Assembly: GCF_024323335.1 (NCBI RefSeq)
Contig: NC_066579.1
Span: 360,828,397-360,892,396, forward strand
Length of the DNA: 64,000 bases
DNA from: Lathyrus oleraceus
Lineage: Eukaryota; Streptophyta; Magnoliopsida; Fabales; Fabaceae
Reading direction: 5' to 3'
Below are positions 33,932-46,200 of this stretch, piece by piece. Position 1 is the first letter of the stretch, and each line of letters begins with the position of its first letter. The notes under the pieces were generated by a model. The model saw only the letters and a list, made by a program, of their open reading frames with translations, did no database searches and was not told where the DNA came from. The position numbers were made by a program, and so were the translations under genes.

Positions 33932-36900
33932 TGTAGCACCTCAAATTTGCACCTATCATTATACATACATTTTCATATTAGGTCATAGCATATCATGGTC
34001 CATTGCATAGCATTGCATTGCCTCTTTTGCCTCAAGTGCAAGCCAATCAAGAAATTAGGTCAAACTAATCAGGAGATCAGTCAGACAAACAAGCAAGTGT
34101 GTTTTTCATTGAGCCAAGGCCTTAGGGTTTTTCCAACAAGTTCACATGACTTGGAGGTCTATTTGAAGTGTTCATGTCAAGGGTTGAAGGCTCAGAGGTC
34201 ATCAGTTCATATACAGACAGTCAAAAGTCAAAAAAAAAGTCAACTGTCAGTCAAAGCAGTGGATGGTGGCCATTCTTGTGGAATTTGGACACCATGCTCA
34301 TTAATCAAGAGTTCATACAACTTGGGACATCATTTGAAGTCAAATTCTCAAGGAATTAGGGTTTGGAATTCATCAGAAGATGCACAGTCAGTCAAAAACC
34401 CCAAAAGTCAACTGTTGGTCAACTGTCCATTTAATCAGTGATTTGATGATGGAAATTGGTTTGTGAGAGCTCATTCATGGCCAAATAGCCTTCATATATC
34501 ATTTCAAACACCATCATGGAAGAATTTGAAGCCAGATCAAAAATTTCCAAAAATGGAAATTGGACCTGTAACTGAAACTTACCAAAAATGGAAAGTCTTG
34601 ATCCTCAAACTTACATCATGATACAAGCTTCAAATGAATTTTTGCCCAACATGAAAGTTGAAGATCTTGTTCTCCCATTTCCAAAAAGTCCAAGAACTTT
34701 TAATTCCCATGTGTGGTTGGCAAGTTATGATCGAATCGACTTCAGAAATTCTTGAACTTCAAAAGGCCATATCTCTCAAACCGTTTGGCCAATTTTGGTG
34801 GGGTTTTTTCCTACAAGTCAAATTTGATCCCCTCTTTCCAAAAATATAAATTTCATGAGCCAAAACTTCACCAATCAAAATGGCATTTTTTGACTTGTCT
34901 CATTTAAATTCAAGTGTGGACCAAAGTTTGACTTTTTGAATTAGTGATTTTTAAACCATTTGGCCAATTGGGAATTGTTTAGAATATTATTTGCAGCATG
35001 CTCAAAGTCCCTTTTGTGCAGTACATGGAGCCCATGCTAGTTTGCTTGATTTTTGGAAAGAAAGTACAAGTTTCACCAAACCACATCCCATAAGCCATGC
35101 TTTTACCACAAAGGCAGCAGAATTGTCCATGATTTTCTGTCATGAGAAGTCAGTAATAGCAGCCATTTGACAGCAGAAGAAGCATGGTCCACTCTCTCAA
35201 AAAACTCACCTTGCTGTTACATTTCAAAGAGCTGTCAAAAGAATTTCAAAAGAAAAAAAAACTGGCCATGCTTGGTACTGCACATAGCAGTCTTGTTCAT
35301 TTTTTGTCATACTACAAACTCTTGGCAAGACATGACAAACATATAGAATTTCATTCATGCTGAAAAAACCACTTTGGCCATATTCTTCTAAAACCTGTCA
35401 AACTCCAAACCAAGAGACATTCAACAGCAGGAGAACAAAAGCTGGCTTGGCTTGAGGCAATATGTCCCAGCATTTTCTGTCATAGCAGACACACAAACCA
35501 ACATAACAAACACAAAGTCATGGCTCATTCATCCTAGAAAAAACTGTATTGACTTTGCTTTGGCACTTTTAGAATTTTCTGTCTAAACTTCCAACAAAAC
35601 CTGATCTTTTGCATTGTGAGAAGTCTGTCCAAAAACCTAGCCTGGCCCTGCTTGACACAATATCCAAACCTCATTTTTCTGTCATGAAAAAACCCTACTA
35701 GCAGACCAACCAATTTCAACTGATGCAAAAACTGATTTGCTTGGCATTTTGTCAAGATTGCAAGTGCTGTTTAAAACCACCAGCAACTTCAAAACAGCAG
35801 ACTTCCTCCATCATTTTTCCTGTCATGGCATTGCACACAAAACCACCCTCATTCATCTTCTAAAAACCTTGCTTGGCATTTGTCTAAAGTCTGTCGAGAC
35901 TCCCACAGTGAAAAGCATAACCTAGCCAACATAACACAACCAACTCACTCATTCTCTCTCATTTGGCAAGATGGCAAAATTCTATCAAAAATAGAAGCAA
36001 CCTAGCAGCAAACTTCACTTCATTTTTCTGTCAAAAAATGAACAAGTAGCAGCCAAACCAGCAAAAAGCCTTGGTGCCCTCTCTCTCAAAAGATCACATT
36101 TTGGCCAAGATCATTTTCGGTCCAAAGAATCTCCAAAGGAACAAATGCCTGGCCCTGCTTGACACAATATCCAAACCTCATCTGCTGTCATAAAAAACCA
36201 GCAAAAGATCCTCTAATCTCATTTTTCACATTTCATTCAAAAAGCCACAAAATAGCCAAAACATGACAGCTCTTGTTCTAAGCACTTGTTGATCAAAAGG
36301 GCATTGCAAACACATCTCAAATATCACATAGCAAGTGTCCAAAGCCTCAAAACCTGCAGAAAACATCAAGAACTCAAAATCACTTTTCAACTTGTCACAT
36401 TGTATCAAATTTGCATTTTCAAAGCCACTTTCACTCTCAGGCCATTCCAAGCTTAGCAAATTAGTTTGTCATGATCCATAGGGTATATTGAAGCTGTCTC
36501 AAACCTCCATTGCTCACTGTTTGAAAATCAAAAACATCACCTTTCTCAAAATCAAGCAACAACCAGTTCAGTGGCCATCTTCATTTCCAGCTTGATTCAA
36601 GTTCAAGTAAGGTGTCAAACAGCTTGCCTTGGACCCTTTGAAGCTATTTGGATACCTGTCAAGCATTGAAAGCATCTCCAGCATCACATTCAACATTGCC
36701 CTGTTCAGTTTGGTAAATTTTCGAGCTCCATTATTCTTCAAATTACTATATGCTTTGGATAGGTCCTTTTATGCTGAGCATCATGATGTTTTTATTTTTG
36801 AAAATGGCTGTGTGTTCATGAAGTTATGTTGAAAACAAGTTTGATGATGATTTATGTTTGTGCTCGATTCATGATACATACAAGGTTTTAATGAAAATGG

Positions 36901-39900
36901 TTGATAGATTCTTGTTTGCCATGATTAGATGAACATTTGTGTGCATCCAATTTTAATTTCTGGAGAAAAATTGTGAAACTCAAATTAGGGATGAATGCTA
37001 CAGTAGAAACCCTAGGTTCCCATTGCCTTGCCCAGATTTTCTTTCATTTCACGTGTGCCTGGCCTTGGTTTGTACTGACCAATCAAAACATTTTATTTTC
37101 ATGGCCAAAACGACCGTGTTTAAGTAAGTGGATTCCTATATTACAAAAATGCCATTCTTTCAATATTAATTCAATTAATTTCTTCATTTTTATTTCACTT
37201 TGATATCCAATCTTCCAAAAATCATTGTGCATCCATTTTTGATCAAAAAATCATGGGGTTTTTTGCATTGTCTTCCTCATTACCTCTAGTTTTTTATCAT
37301 TATTTTTCCAGAATTTTTGGATGAGTAATTTTTAAATGGTGCTAGGGTTTGTGACATGTGACCAAATTTTGTACACTTTGTCAAATCGATTGTGAAATGA
37401 TGAGAATACATCCAATGGCTCCCAAATTTTTTGTGCTCAAACTAGACACACTCATGGTGATTTTGGTGTAAAGTTTGTGAATTTATCATTTGTGGTTTGT
37501 GAGTTATGAATTTTTGAATTAGGGTGTGACAATTTGTGTCACACCATTGATGCCCAACTTCATGATTTTCATTACCATGCTTTTTGACCTCCAATTGATC
37601 CGATTTTTTGGCATGAACCTACTCTTGTATGTCTAGTTTACATGTGAATTTTCCTGGAATTATTTGAGGCATTTTCCTAATTGTTTGAGATTTTCTCCCC
37701 TGCTTGGTCAAATATTGACTTTGTGTGACACATGTTCCCATTTCATTTGTGAAATTCTCATACTTTATTGGATGGACATGAAATTTTACATGAGATAACT
37801 AGACATCCTCATCTTTGCCATGGTTTTAGTCCCATTCATTTATCATACACCATTCTTGACTTATGATTTTTCTAAGTTGATGCATGTTTGGTTGACTTCC
37901 TTAAGCATGTTCAAAATTGCTTTGACTTTCTGATTTTCATTGACTACCTTCCACTTGTCCAAATGGGATGAAATTTGACATGCTTACCATGCTATGTGTT
38001 AGGAGTGACCATGATTTATTTGGTGATTTTTGGAAATGTTTTAGTTTACTTTTGATGCAAGTCTTGCTGTTGGCTTCTATGAGCTTCTGTTTGCCATACT
38101 TTGACCTAAATGGTTCATGAAATGATGATAGTGATTGATATGAATGTGCAACCAATTGGGTTTGTTTCTTAAATGTTTGAACTTGATTTTGGATACTCAT
38201 CCTTTGCTGTTTTGACTTTTCCATTCATTTTTGACCCTAGGCTTGTCCTAGTGGTCCTGATACTCACCTTTGAGCTTGTGATTTCAGGTTGACCAACAAA
38301 TGGCCATTAAGACCAATTCTTTTGATTGAGCTTGCTTAAATATCATTGTCTAACTTGTTTGTTTTGTAGGTGGCTTGGCTCACATGTCTTAAGCCTTGTG
38401 CCTTGCACATCCATGTGCCTCTAATTGACTGTTGGTGTCTGTTTCTGTTTGTTTTGTTTGAAGTTGCATACTAACATCTGCTTGACTGTTCCAGGTGCTT
38501 TAGTTGCTTAGTTCCTTGTGAACTTTTTGCTTTGCTTTGCTTGTATAAGCAATTTGCATTGAGGTATAACTTCCTAACTTCATGTAGTCTGGAAGACCTG
38601 GCCTGTTACTTGGCCAGGCAACTGTCTGAAGTCCTCCTTAAGAGGCAATGTTTGTGGATGTTTAACTTTGTCCTTGCATAGAGTCAAAGTCCTCCTAAGT
38701 GAAGAGGCAATTGGTGGAAGGTAGGGATATGCAATCTATCCCCCACTATTCAGTGTGTCATTTGCTTTGCTCACACCACTGTGTTGATGCATTGCAGATA
38801 CAAACCCAAGATCTTGTACAATTGTACAGTTGAGTCAGTTTTAAATGTGTAGAAGGGTTCCCACTTTCTGAACCCACACATTCTTGTCTTGAGCTCTCCC
38901 AGGCCAGGGATAAGAGCTGTGAAGTCTTATCTTCACTCACCTTTCATCTGCTTCACCTTAGTCTCTCAATGGCAAGGTTAAGAGCAACATTCACCCAGTT
39001 CCAGAGGTTTGTTTGTTGAGGTTGATATGACCCCTCGACTAAAACCTAACCCTTGTTTGAGCCACTTGCTTGTGTATAGTGTGTGCTATCTGTGCTTTTA
39101 GGATTGTTTGACTTGCTTCCTGTGCAAGTTAGGATTAGTTTAGACTTGCTTCCTGTGCAAGTAGGTTTTGCTTGGCTTGCTTCCTGTGCAAGTTAAGTGT
39201 GTGTGTGGCTTGCTTCCTGTGCAAGCCATGCTTAGGATAGGCTGGCTCCCTGTGCCAGTTAGCTAGAAACCTTAACTTAGGGATGATTTGCATGATAACA
39301 TCTAGGCTCGAGTCGTAGTCTCCCTAGTTGTGTCTCCCTCTGTTATCTGGTTAGGCTAGTCCTTTATCCCTCTGTAGGGGAACTACATCGCCCTGATCTT
39401 CACACCAGATGAAGTATGTAGGCAGGAGATTGAGCTGATCTCTCCGGGCGCCCTTTTTCTCTTTTTGTGTGTGTTGTCTGACAGTTGCTAGGCTCGAGTG
39501 CCTGACTCCTTAGTAATCTGTTGTCCGTCTGTTTGTGTGTGTGCTTGACAGTTATAGGCTCGAGTCTCCGACTCCCTATTAACCTGTTGTGTTGTTGTGT
39601 GCTTGGAAGCTGATGTAAGTCCATCGAGTGGCATTTGGGTTCCAGTGTGCGTGTGTTTGGTTCGGATGCTGATGTAAGTCCAGTGATTGGCATTCAGGCT
39701 CCATGTTTGCCTCTTTGTGTGTGTTCTGGTTCGGATGCTGATGTAAGTCCAGTGATTGGCATTCAGGCTCCACGTTTGCCTTTGCCTGTGTTTGTTTGTG
39801 TGCGTGTCAGCCGAGCTACGAATGCTCTGATTCTTCTCTCGTCCGAGAAGATACGTATGCATAGGATGCGATATCCTAGCGAGCATGTGTCGTTTCCCCA

Positions 39901-40272
39901 GTCCGAACTACTCCGACTCTGATGTCTATGCCTGATAGACTAAGTAGGCCCAGGATGCGATATCCTGCCGAGTCAGTTTCAGTCAGTTTCTTGTGTCTCT
40001 TTTCAGCCAGTGTGTGTGAGTATTTGAGCAGTGTTTAGCAACCAATATTCCTTCCTTTTGTGCGTGGATCCCGTAGAATACTACGGATGCGTAGGGGTGC
40101 TAATACCTTCCCTTCGCATAACCGACTCCCGAACCCATACTCTTTGGTCGCGAGACCATGTTCTTTCCTAGGTTTACTCTGAGCGTTTCCTTTCCCTCTT
40201 TTGGGATAAATAACGCACGGTGGCGGCTCTGTTGTTCTTGTTTTTCCCGCCGGTTTTTCGCGCGATGCGACA
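33932..40272 (+). repeat. 5' LTR of Ogre element B (6341 bp)
   Basis: Starts TGTAGCACCTCAAATTTG and ends GCGCGATGCGACA. Open frames inside are repeated exactly in the 3' LTR, lack domains and are not genes. The 3' third carries structured repeats: hairpins at 38597-38618 and 38892-38918, five TTCCTGT-loop hairpins (39111-39258), GTAAGTCCA units (39,610-39,780), and U5 stem-loops at 40071-40086 and 40145-40158. The U3/R border could not be fixed, because no convincing TATA box was identified. Confidence 0.95.
39111..39258 (+). repeat. Five stem-loops with loop TTCCTGT in the LTR
   Basis: Hairpins at 39111-39129 and 39144-39162 (ACTTGC/GCAAGT), about 39175-39192 (GCTTGC/GCAAGT, one G-U), 39207-39227 (GGCTTGC/GCAAGCC) and 39242-39258 (CTGGC/GCCAG with loop TCCCTGT). 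The loop is nearly constant while both arms change together. The set is repeated in the 3' LTR at +19,004. Confidence 0.8.
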
Positions 40273-40274
40273 GC

Positions 40275-40292
40275 TGGCGACTCCACTGGGGA
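40275..40292 (+). other. tRNA-Arg-type primer-binding site of element B
   Basis: TGGCGACTCCACTGGGGA, two bases after the 5' LTR end. It is identical to the PBS at 15968-15985. It is the minus-strand primer site in Ogre elements. Confidence 0.92.
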
Positions 40293-41111
40293 CTAGAGAA
40301 GTTGACCTGTGCTGGTCCATCTTCCCTAAGCAAGTCTCTCCTAGCGCTCTCTAGGATTAGGGTTTTGGTTGCTTTCTGCTTGTTGTATTTTATTGCATTC
40401 ATTGTATATATGCACATTTATTGTTTGCATTGATTGTATGCATTGATGTTTGCATTCATATTCATTATTCATTACTGGCTGGCTGTCTGTTTTTCTCTGT
40501 GTGGGGGGGGAGTCAGTTGAGGTAAAAGGTCCAATACCCAGACCATGAGTGAAAATCTAGGATGATTAGGAATAGAGTGATTCATGGGAAGCGGGTGGTA
40601 TGGCGCCACTTAGCGGAACATTGATATCACGAGCAGTTCAGACCCTGGTGGGATACTGTCGTTACATACTTCGGGTGTGTATATGATAGTATTTCTGCGA
40701 AAGGTTATTTATGCTGCGTTTCTCTTCGACTTTACCCTGGCCTAGACGACACCCGTGAGTGGGGAGGGAATGATCATTATTACAGGTACAGTTGGTGACT
40801 TGTTGGTGACTTGTGATCCTGTTGGTGACTATTGGTTCAGAATTTTGGGGTCTCAGATGACTTTGGGTTTCAGATGAATTTGTGGTTCCGAGTTCAAGCC
40901 GAAGCTTTGATCCTGTGTTCTGAGAGACACAGCCAACCAGTCCAGTCTGCATCATGTGCATCATAGCATATTTATTTTTCAAAAGAAACGCATTGAAAAA
41001 AAAAAAATAAAAAAAAAATCATCAAAAAAGAAAAAGAGAAAAAAGAAAAAAACTAATCTCTGCATGCATATCATCTCTCAGGTACATTCCAGAGTCTGTC
41101 TACTGATAGAG
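40293..41111 (+). other. 5' leader of element B
   Basis: Non-coding sequence between PBS and ORF1. It includes GCATTGAT-rich text, a run of G at 40,503-40,510 and an A-rich tract (40,997-41,050) just before ORF1. The ORF1 reading frame is open back to about 40,956, but that extension is Lys-rich translation of the A tract and is not taken as coding. Confidence 0.7.
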
Positions 41112-42752
41112 ATGACAACAGTTCCCGAGCCGAAGCGGAAAACCTGTTCCTACAGTTTCCACCGTGAGCCGTTGACTCCGCTAGTTGAGTTGGGTAGCCT
41201 CGTGATAGATGACCGACTGAAGAGTTTTGTTGGGCGGTACGGAGATATCTTGACAGTATTGAAGACAGTAGTTGACCCGGTGCCTCTGCAGACACTACTT
41301 CAGTTTTATGACCCAGAGCTCAGGTGCTTTACTTTCCAGGATTATCAGCTTGCACCCACTCTCGAAGAGTATTCTATCCTATTGAGTATCCCTATTCAGC
41401 ATCAGACTCCCTTCTTGGACGTCCCAAAGGAGGTCGACTTCAGATTGATTGCCAGAGCTCTCCGGTTGAGTGTTGAGGAAGTTGGTGAGAATTGGAAGCC
41501 CTGTGGAGAGGTTGTAGGTCTGCCATTGAAGTTCCTGTTGAGAGTAGCCAGAGTTGAAGCAGAAAAGGGGAATTGGGAAGTTTTTCACGCGCAGCTAGCT
41601 GCCATGATCTATGGGGTCATCCTATTTCCCAATATGCCAAATTTCATTGACTTCACTGCTATCAGCATTTTCATCAGAGGGAATCCAATCCCTACTCTTC
41701 TAGCAGATACTTACTATGCCATTCACAGCAGGCATGGTAAGGGAGGAGCCATCAGGTGCTGCCTGCCTCTTCTGTTCAAATGGTTCATGTCTCTTCTGCC
41801 AGCCAGTGGACCATTTGTGGATACCCAGAGCACTCTGAAGTGGACTCAGAGGGTCATGTCGCTCACTTCCTATGACATCAGGTGGCAGTCGTACCGGATG
41901 GATGTGAAGGATGTCATCATAAGTTGTGGTGAATTCCGGAGCGTGCCACTCATAGGGACCAAAGGTTGCATCAACTACAATCCAGTTCTTTCTCTTCGCC
42001 AGCTAGGGTTTGTTATGAGTGAAAGACCGCTCGAAGCTGAGATGGCCGAAAGTTTTTGTTTTGAGAAGAAGGATGACCCTGCTAAGTTGGAGCAGATAGG
42101 GAAAGCCTGGAGAGATGTGGGAGTGAAGGATGGATCCGTCTTAGGGAAGAAGTTTGCCATTGCAATGCCCGATTACACCGATTGGGTAAAGAAGAGAGTG
42201 GAAACTTTGCTGCTACCCTATGATAGGATGGAGCCGTTGCAAGAGCAACCACCTTTGGTCCTTGCTGATAGTGTGCCTGCAGAGCACTACAAGCAAGCCT
42301 TGATGGAGAATCGCCGTTTGAGAGAGAAGGAGCAAGATACCCAGATGGAGCTGTACAAAGCTAAAGCTGATAAGCTGCACTTGGCCCATCAACTCAGGGA
42401 AGTGCAAGGAGAGGATGCTAGCAGAGCAAGGAACAAGAAGAGATCCTACGAGGAGATGGAGAGCATGTTAGACGCAGAACATCGGGAGCGCTTGAGGCTG
42501 CAGAGGGTTGAGGCCAGCTATCAGAAGAAGATCAGAGACTTGGAGAAGCAACTCAGAGATAAAGACATCCAGTTGAAGAAGGAAGTAGACTTGAGACAGG
42601 CATCAGAGAACCACCTTGGAGGAGAAGTGGTAGAGCTTAGACGGCAGTTGAAGGAGAAGATTACCCCTCTACCAGAATGTTCAGAATGCACACTGTTGAT
42701 AGACCAGTGCCATTACCTGAAGACCCTCATTCCGGAAGACCGTCTGTCTTAG
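41112..42752 (+). CDS. Ogre ORF1 protein (546 aa), plant-mobile-domain-like with coiled coil
   Basis: I chose ATG 41112 (MTTVPEPKRK) because upstream codons are an A-tract translation. Residues of about 35-330 contain LLQFYDPELRCFTFQDYQL then APTLEEYSILLSIPI, a layout resembling the plant mobile domain found in host MAIN/MAIL proteins and several retrotransposons. Residues of about 390-516 are charged heptad-rich sequence (LREKEQDTQMELYKAKADKL and later RDLEKQLRDKDIQLKKEVD), expected to form a coiled coil. The C terminus has CSECTLLIDQCHYLKTL. An extra ORF upstream of gag is a hallmark of Ogre. Its function is unknown. It is absent from element A because that copy is truncated. Confidence 0.85.
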   Translation: MTTVPEPKRKTCSYSFHREPLTPLVELGSLVIDDRLKSFVGRYGDILTVLKTVVDPVPLQTLLQFYDPELRCFTFQDYQLAPTLEEYSILLSIPIQHQTPFLDVPKEVDFRLIARALRLSVEEVGENWKPCGEVVGLPLKFLLRVARVEAEKGNWEVFHAQLAAMIYGVILFPNMPNFIDFTAISIFIRGNPIPTLLADTYYAIHSRHGKGGAIRCCLPLLFKWFMSLLPASGPFVDTQSTLKWTQRVMSLTSYDIRWQSYRMDVKDVIISCGEFRSVPLIGTKGCINYNPVLSLRQLGFVMSERPLEAEMAESFCFEKKDDPAKLEQIGKAWRDVGVKDGSVLGKKFAIAMPDYTDWVKKRVETLLLPYDRMEPLQEQPPLVLADSVPAEHYKQALMENRRLREKEQDTQMELYKAKADKLHLAHQLREVQGEDASRARNKKRSYEEMESMLDAEHRERLRLQRVEASYQKKIRDLEKQLRDKDIQLKKEVDLRQASENHLGGEVVELRRQLKEKITPLPECSECTLLIDQCHYLKTLIPEDRLS

Positions 42753-43208
42753 TTTGTGTCTCTGATTGTATTTTGTTGAGAATCACCTCCAGGCTTGTTG
42801 GATGGGATTCATTTGCGTGTAAGACATCTCTTAGATCTTTTGTTAAGAATCACCTCCAGGCTTGTTGGATGGGATTCTTTTTCTTTGTACGTTGTTTATT
42901 CAGATATTCTGTTGACATTGGTTGTATGCCTTTTTACCCTTATGTATATATAAGGATGTCAGCATTTCCTTGTATATGTTTGTTCTCTTGTTGCTGCAGG
43001 TTGCCATCTTTTCAGGATGGGTCAGGCTCTTTGAATGCCTGAGAAATGAGCATATCATGTGCATCATACGCATCATTAGCATCATACTCATATCATTTTG
43101 CATAACAGGTGTTCTTGGTCGTGACTTCTCACTCTTGGTTCCTGTTCAGGCAGGATAGCTGATCAACGTCCGCACCGCTACTCAACAAGACTGAATCAAC
43201 AGAGAAGT
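42753..43208 (+). other. Spacer between ORF1 and gag, with a 40-bp direct repeat
   Basis: A 40-nt unit (42771-42810) recurs at 42838-42877 with one difference, a 67-bp period, just after the ORF1 stop. The rest is T-rich and non-coding, ending at the gag ATG. How gag is translated behind ORF1 is not evident; a subgenomic, spliced or reinitiating route is possible. Confidence 0.65.
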
Positions 43209-46200
43209 ATGGATCAATTTCAAGCTGAGTTGGCTGAGATGAAGGCTAGCATGGCCCAGTTTATGAATATGATGCAAGGGGTTGCGCAAGGTCAAGAAGA
43301 ACTCCGAGCCATGGTTCAGAGACAAGAGGCTGCAAATCCACCGGTCAACCATGCTCCGCCAGAGGGAGGCCCGGTTAATGATAACAATGCTGCTGCTGTA
43401 CCCATCAACAACTATGTTGTAGGTGATGAGTTGGGGGGTATTCGAATCAACGGTCAACCTATTGTTCCAGATGCCGCTAATGCCAGAGTAGTCCGTGCTC
43501 CGGCCCGTAATCCTGTTCCGATTGTTGACAGACAAGAGGATATGTTCTCTCTACTCAGTGAAGACGAAGACGCTCTGGGAAGGGTTAATGAGAGAGACCG
43601 TAAAGTTGAGGCTCTTGCTGAGAAGATCCGTGCTATGGAAAGTCAAAATTCTCTCGGTTTTGATGTTACTAATATGGGATTGGTTGAAGGTTTGAGAATC
43701 CCTCACAAGTTCAAAGCACCGTCCTTTGACAAATACAACGGTACTTCTTGCCCTCGCACCCATGTGCAGGCTTATTATCGAAAGATCTCCGCGTATACCG
43801 ATGATGAAAAGATGTGGATGTATTTTTTCCAAGATAGTCTATCTGGGGCTTCTTTGGACTGGTACATGGAATTGAAGAGAGATTCTATCCGCTGTTGGAG
43901 GGATCTGGGTGAGGCCTTTTTGAGGCAATACAAACACAACATGGACATGGCACCGAGCCGGACTCAGCTGCAGAGTCTTTGTCAGAAATCCAATGAAAGC
44001 TTCAAGGAGTATGCCCAGAGGTGGCGTGAACTAGCTGCTAGAGTTCAACCCCCTATGCTGGAGAGGGAGTTGACAGACATGTTTATCGGTACTCTTCAAG
44101 GTGTGTTTATGGACCGGATGGGGAGCTGCCCATTCGGTAGTTTTTCTGATGTTGTCATTTGTGGAGAGAGGACTGAGAGTTTGATCAAAACTGGGAAGAT
44201 TCAAGATGCTGGCTCCTCTTCTTCTAAGAAGCCGTTTGTTGGGGCACCTCGTCGAAGGGAGGGTGAAACTAATGCTGTTCAACACCGCAGAGATCAGAAT
44301 AGAAGTGAATACCGTCAAGCTGCTGCAGTAACCATTCCGACACCTCAACCTCGTCAGCAACAACAACAAAGAGTTCAACAACCGCAACAACAACAACAAC
44401 AACAGCAACGTCCTTTCCAGCCTAGGCAGAGATTACAGGCTGATAGAAGATTTGATCCTCTGCCTATGTCTTACGCAGAGCTACTACCCGAACTACTCCG
44501 GTTAGGGTTTGTAGAGTTGCGTACGATGGCCACTCCAACAGTGCTGCCTCCTGGCTATGATGCTAATGTTAGATGTGACTTTCACTCTGGGGCACCAGGG
44601 CATCATACTGAGAAGTGTCGGGCTCTCCAGCACAAGGTTCAAGATTTGATCGATGCCAAGGCAATCAACTTCGCTCCAGTGCCTAACGTTGTGAACAACC
44701 CTATGCCTCAGCATGGTGGGCACAGAGTGAACAATATTGAAGGGAAAGAAGCTGAAGATCTGGTTGTTAATGTTGATGATGTTCAAACTTCTCTGTTAGT
44801 TGTGAAGGGCCGTCTGCTGAATGGGGGTGTCTACCCGGGCTGTAATGAGGATTGTTTGGGCTGTGCAGAATCTGAGAATGGCTGCGACCGGTTAAGGGCC
44901 GGTATCCAGGGTATGATGGATGAGGGTGGTTTGCAATTCAGTAGGGCTGTAAAAGATCGTGGAACAGTGTCAACTATCACCATTTACTTTAAACCGTCTG
45001 AAGAACGTGGACAAAGGGTCGTTAGTGCACCTGCAACGAATGGTACCCCAGTTACCATTCCCGTTCCAGTAACCATCAGTGCTCCGACTACTATCGTTGC
45101 GTCTGGAAGAAGGGTTGTTGAGAATAGTAGGGTCGTGCCGTGGAAGTATGATAATGCTCACCGCAGTTACAGAAGGGCTGAGAGTCAGACAAGACCAGTG
45201 AATCAAACTCCAGTGACAATTGGTTTGCCGACTAGAGTTCCTGCAACTGTTGGTCCGGCTGTGGATAATGTAGGGGGTCCAGGAGGTTTTACCAGAAGCG
45301 GTCGTCTGTTCGCACCGCAGCCTTTGAGGGACAATAATGCTGAGGCTCTCGCCAGAGCAAAGGGTAAGCAAGTTGTGGTTGAGGAAGAGCCTGTCCAGAA
45401 GGAAGCGCCTGAGGGGTCATTTGAGAAGGACGTGGAGGAGTTTATGAAGATAATCAAGAAGAGTGACTACAAGATTGTAGATCAGTTGAATCAAACTCCG
45501 TCCAAGATTTCTATACTTTCACTTTTGTTGTGCTCTGAGGCACACCGTAATGCCTTGCTGAAGATGTTGAATCTGGCTTACGTACCTCAAGAGATTTCTG
45601 TCAATCAACTGGAGGGTGTGATGGCCAATGTGAGCACCAGACATGGTGTAGGTTTCACCAACCTGGACTTACCGCCTGAAGGGCGAAACCATAACAAAGC
45701 CTTGCACATCACCATGGAGTGCAAGGGGGCAGTATTGTCTCACGTATTGGTAGACACCGGGTCGTCGTTGAATGTGCTGCCTAAGCAGATTCTGAAGAAG
45801 ATTGATGCGGAAGGGTCTGTGCTTAATCCCAGTGACCTGATCGTTCGTGCTTTCGACGGATCCAAACGTTCTGTGTGTGGAGAAGTTACCTTGCCTGTGA
45901 AGATAGGTCCTGAGGTATTCGATATCATCTTCTATGTTATGGACATCCAGCCCGCCTATAGTTGTTTATTGGGGCGTCCATGGATTCATGCAGCAGGGGC
46001 AGTCTCGTCGACTCTCCATCAAAAGCTCAAGTATGTCTGGAATGGCCAGATTGTGACTGTGTGCGGTGAAGAAGAGATCCTGGTGAGTCATCTATCCTCG
46101 TTCAAATATGTTGAGGTGGATGGCGAGATCCACGAAACCTTATGCCAGGCGTTTGAGACTGTGGCTCTTGAGAAAGTGGCGTACGCTGAGCAGAGGAAGC

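Noticed and set aside
33995..40433. Numerous open frames of 60-148 residues in the element B LTR
   Set aside because: Each recurs at about +19,003 or +19,004 in the other LTR. They have no recognisable domains and low coding character.
40956..41111. N-terminal extension of ORF1 upstream of 41112
   Set aside because: Lys-rich translation of an A tract in the leader; homology-like sequence begins only after MTTVPEPKRK.
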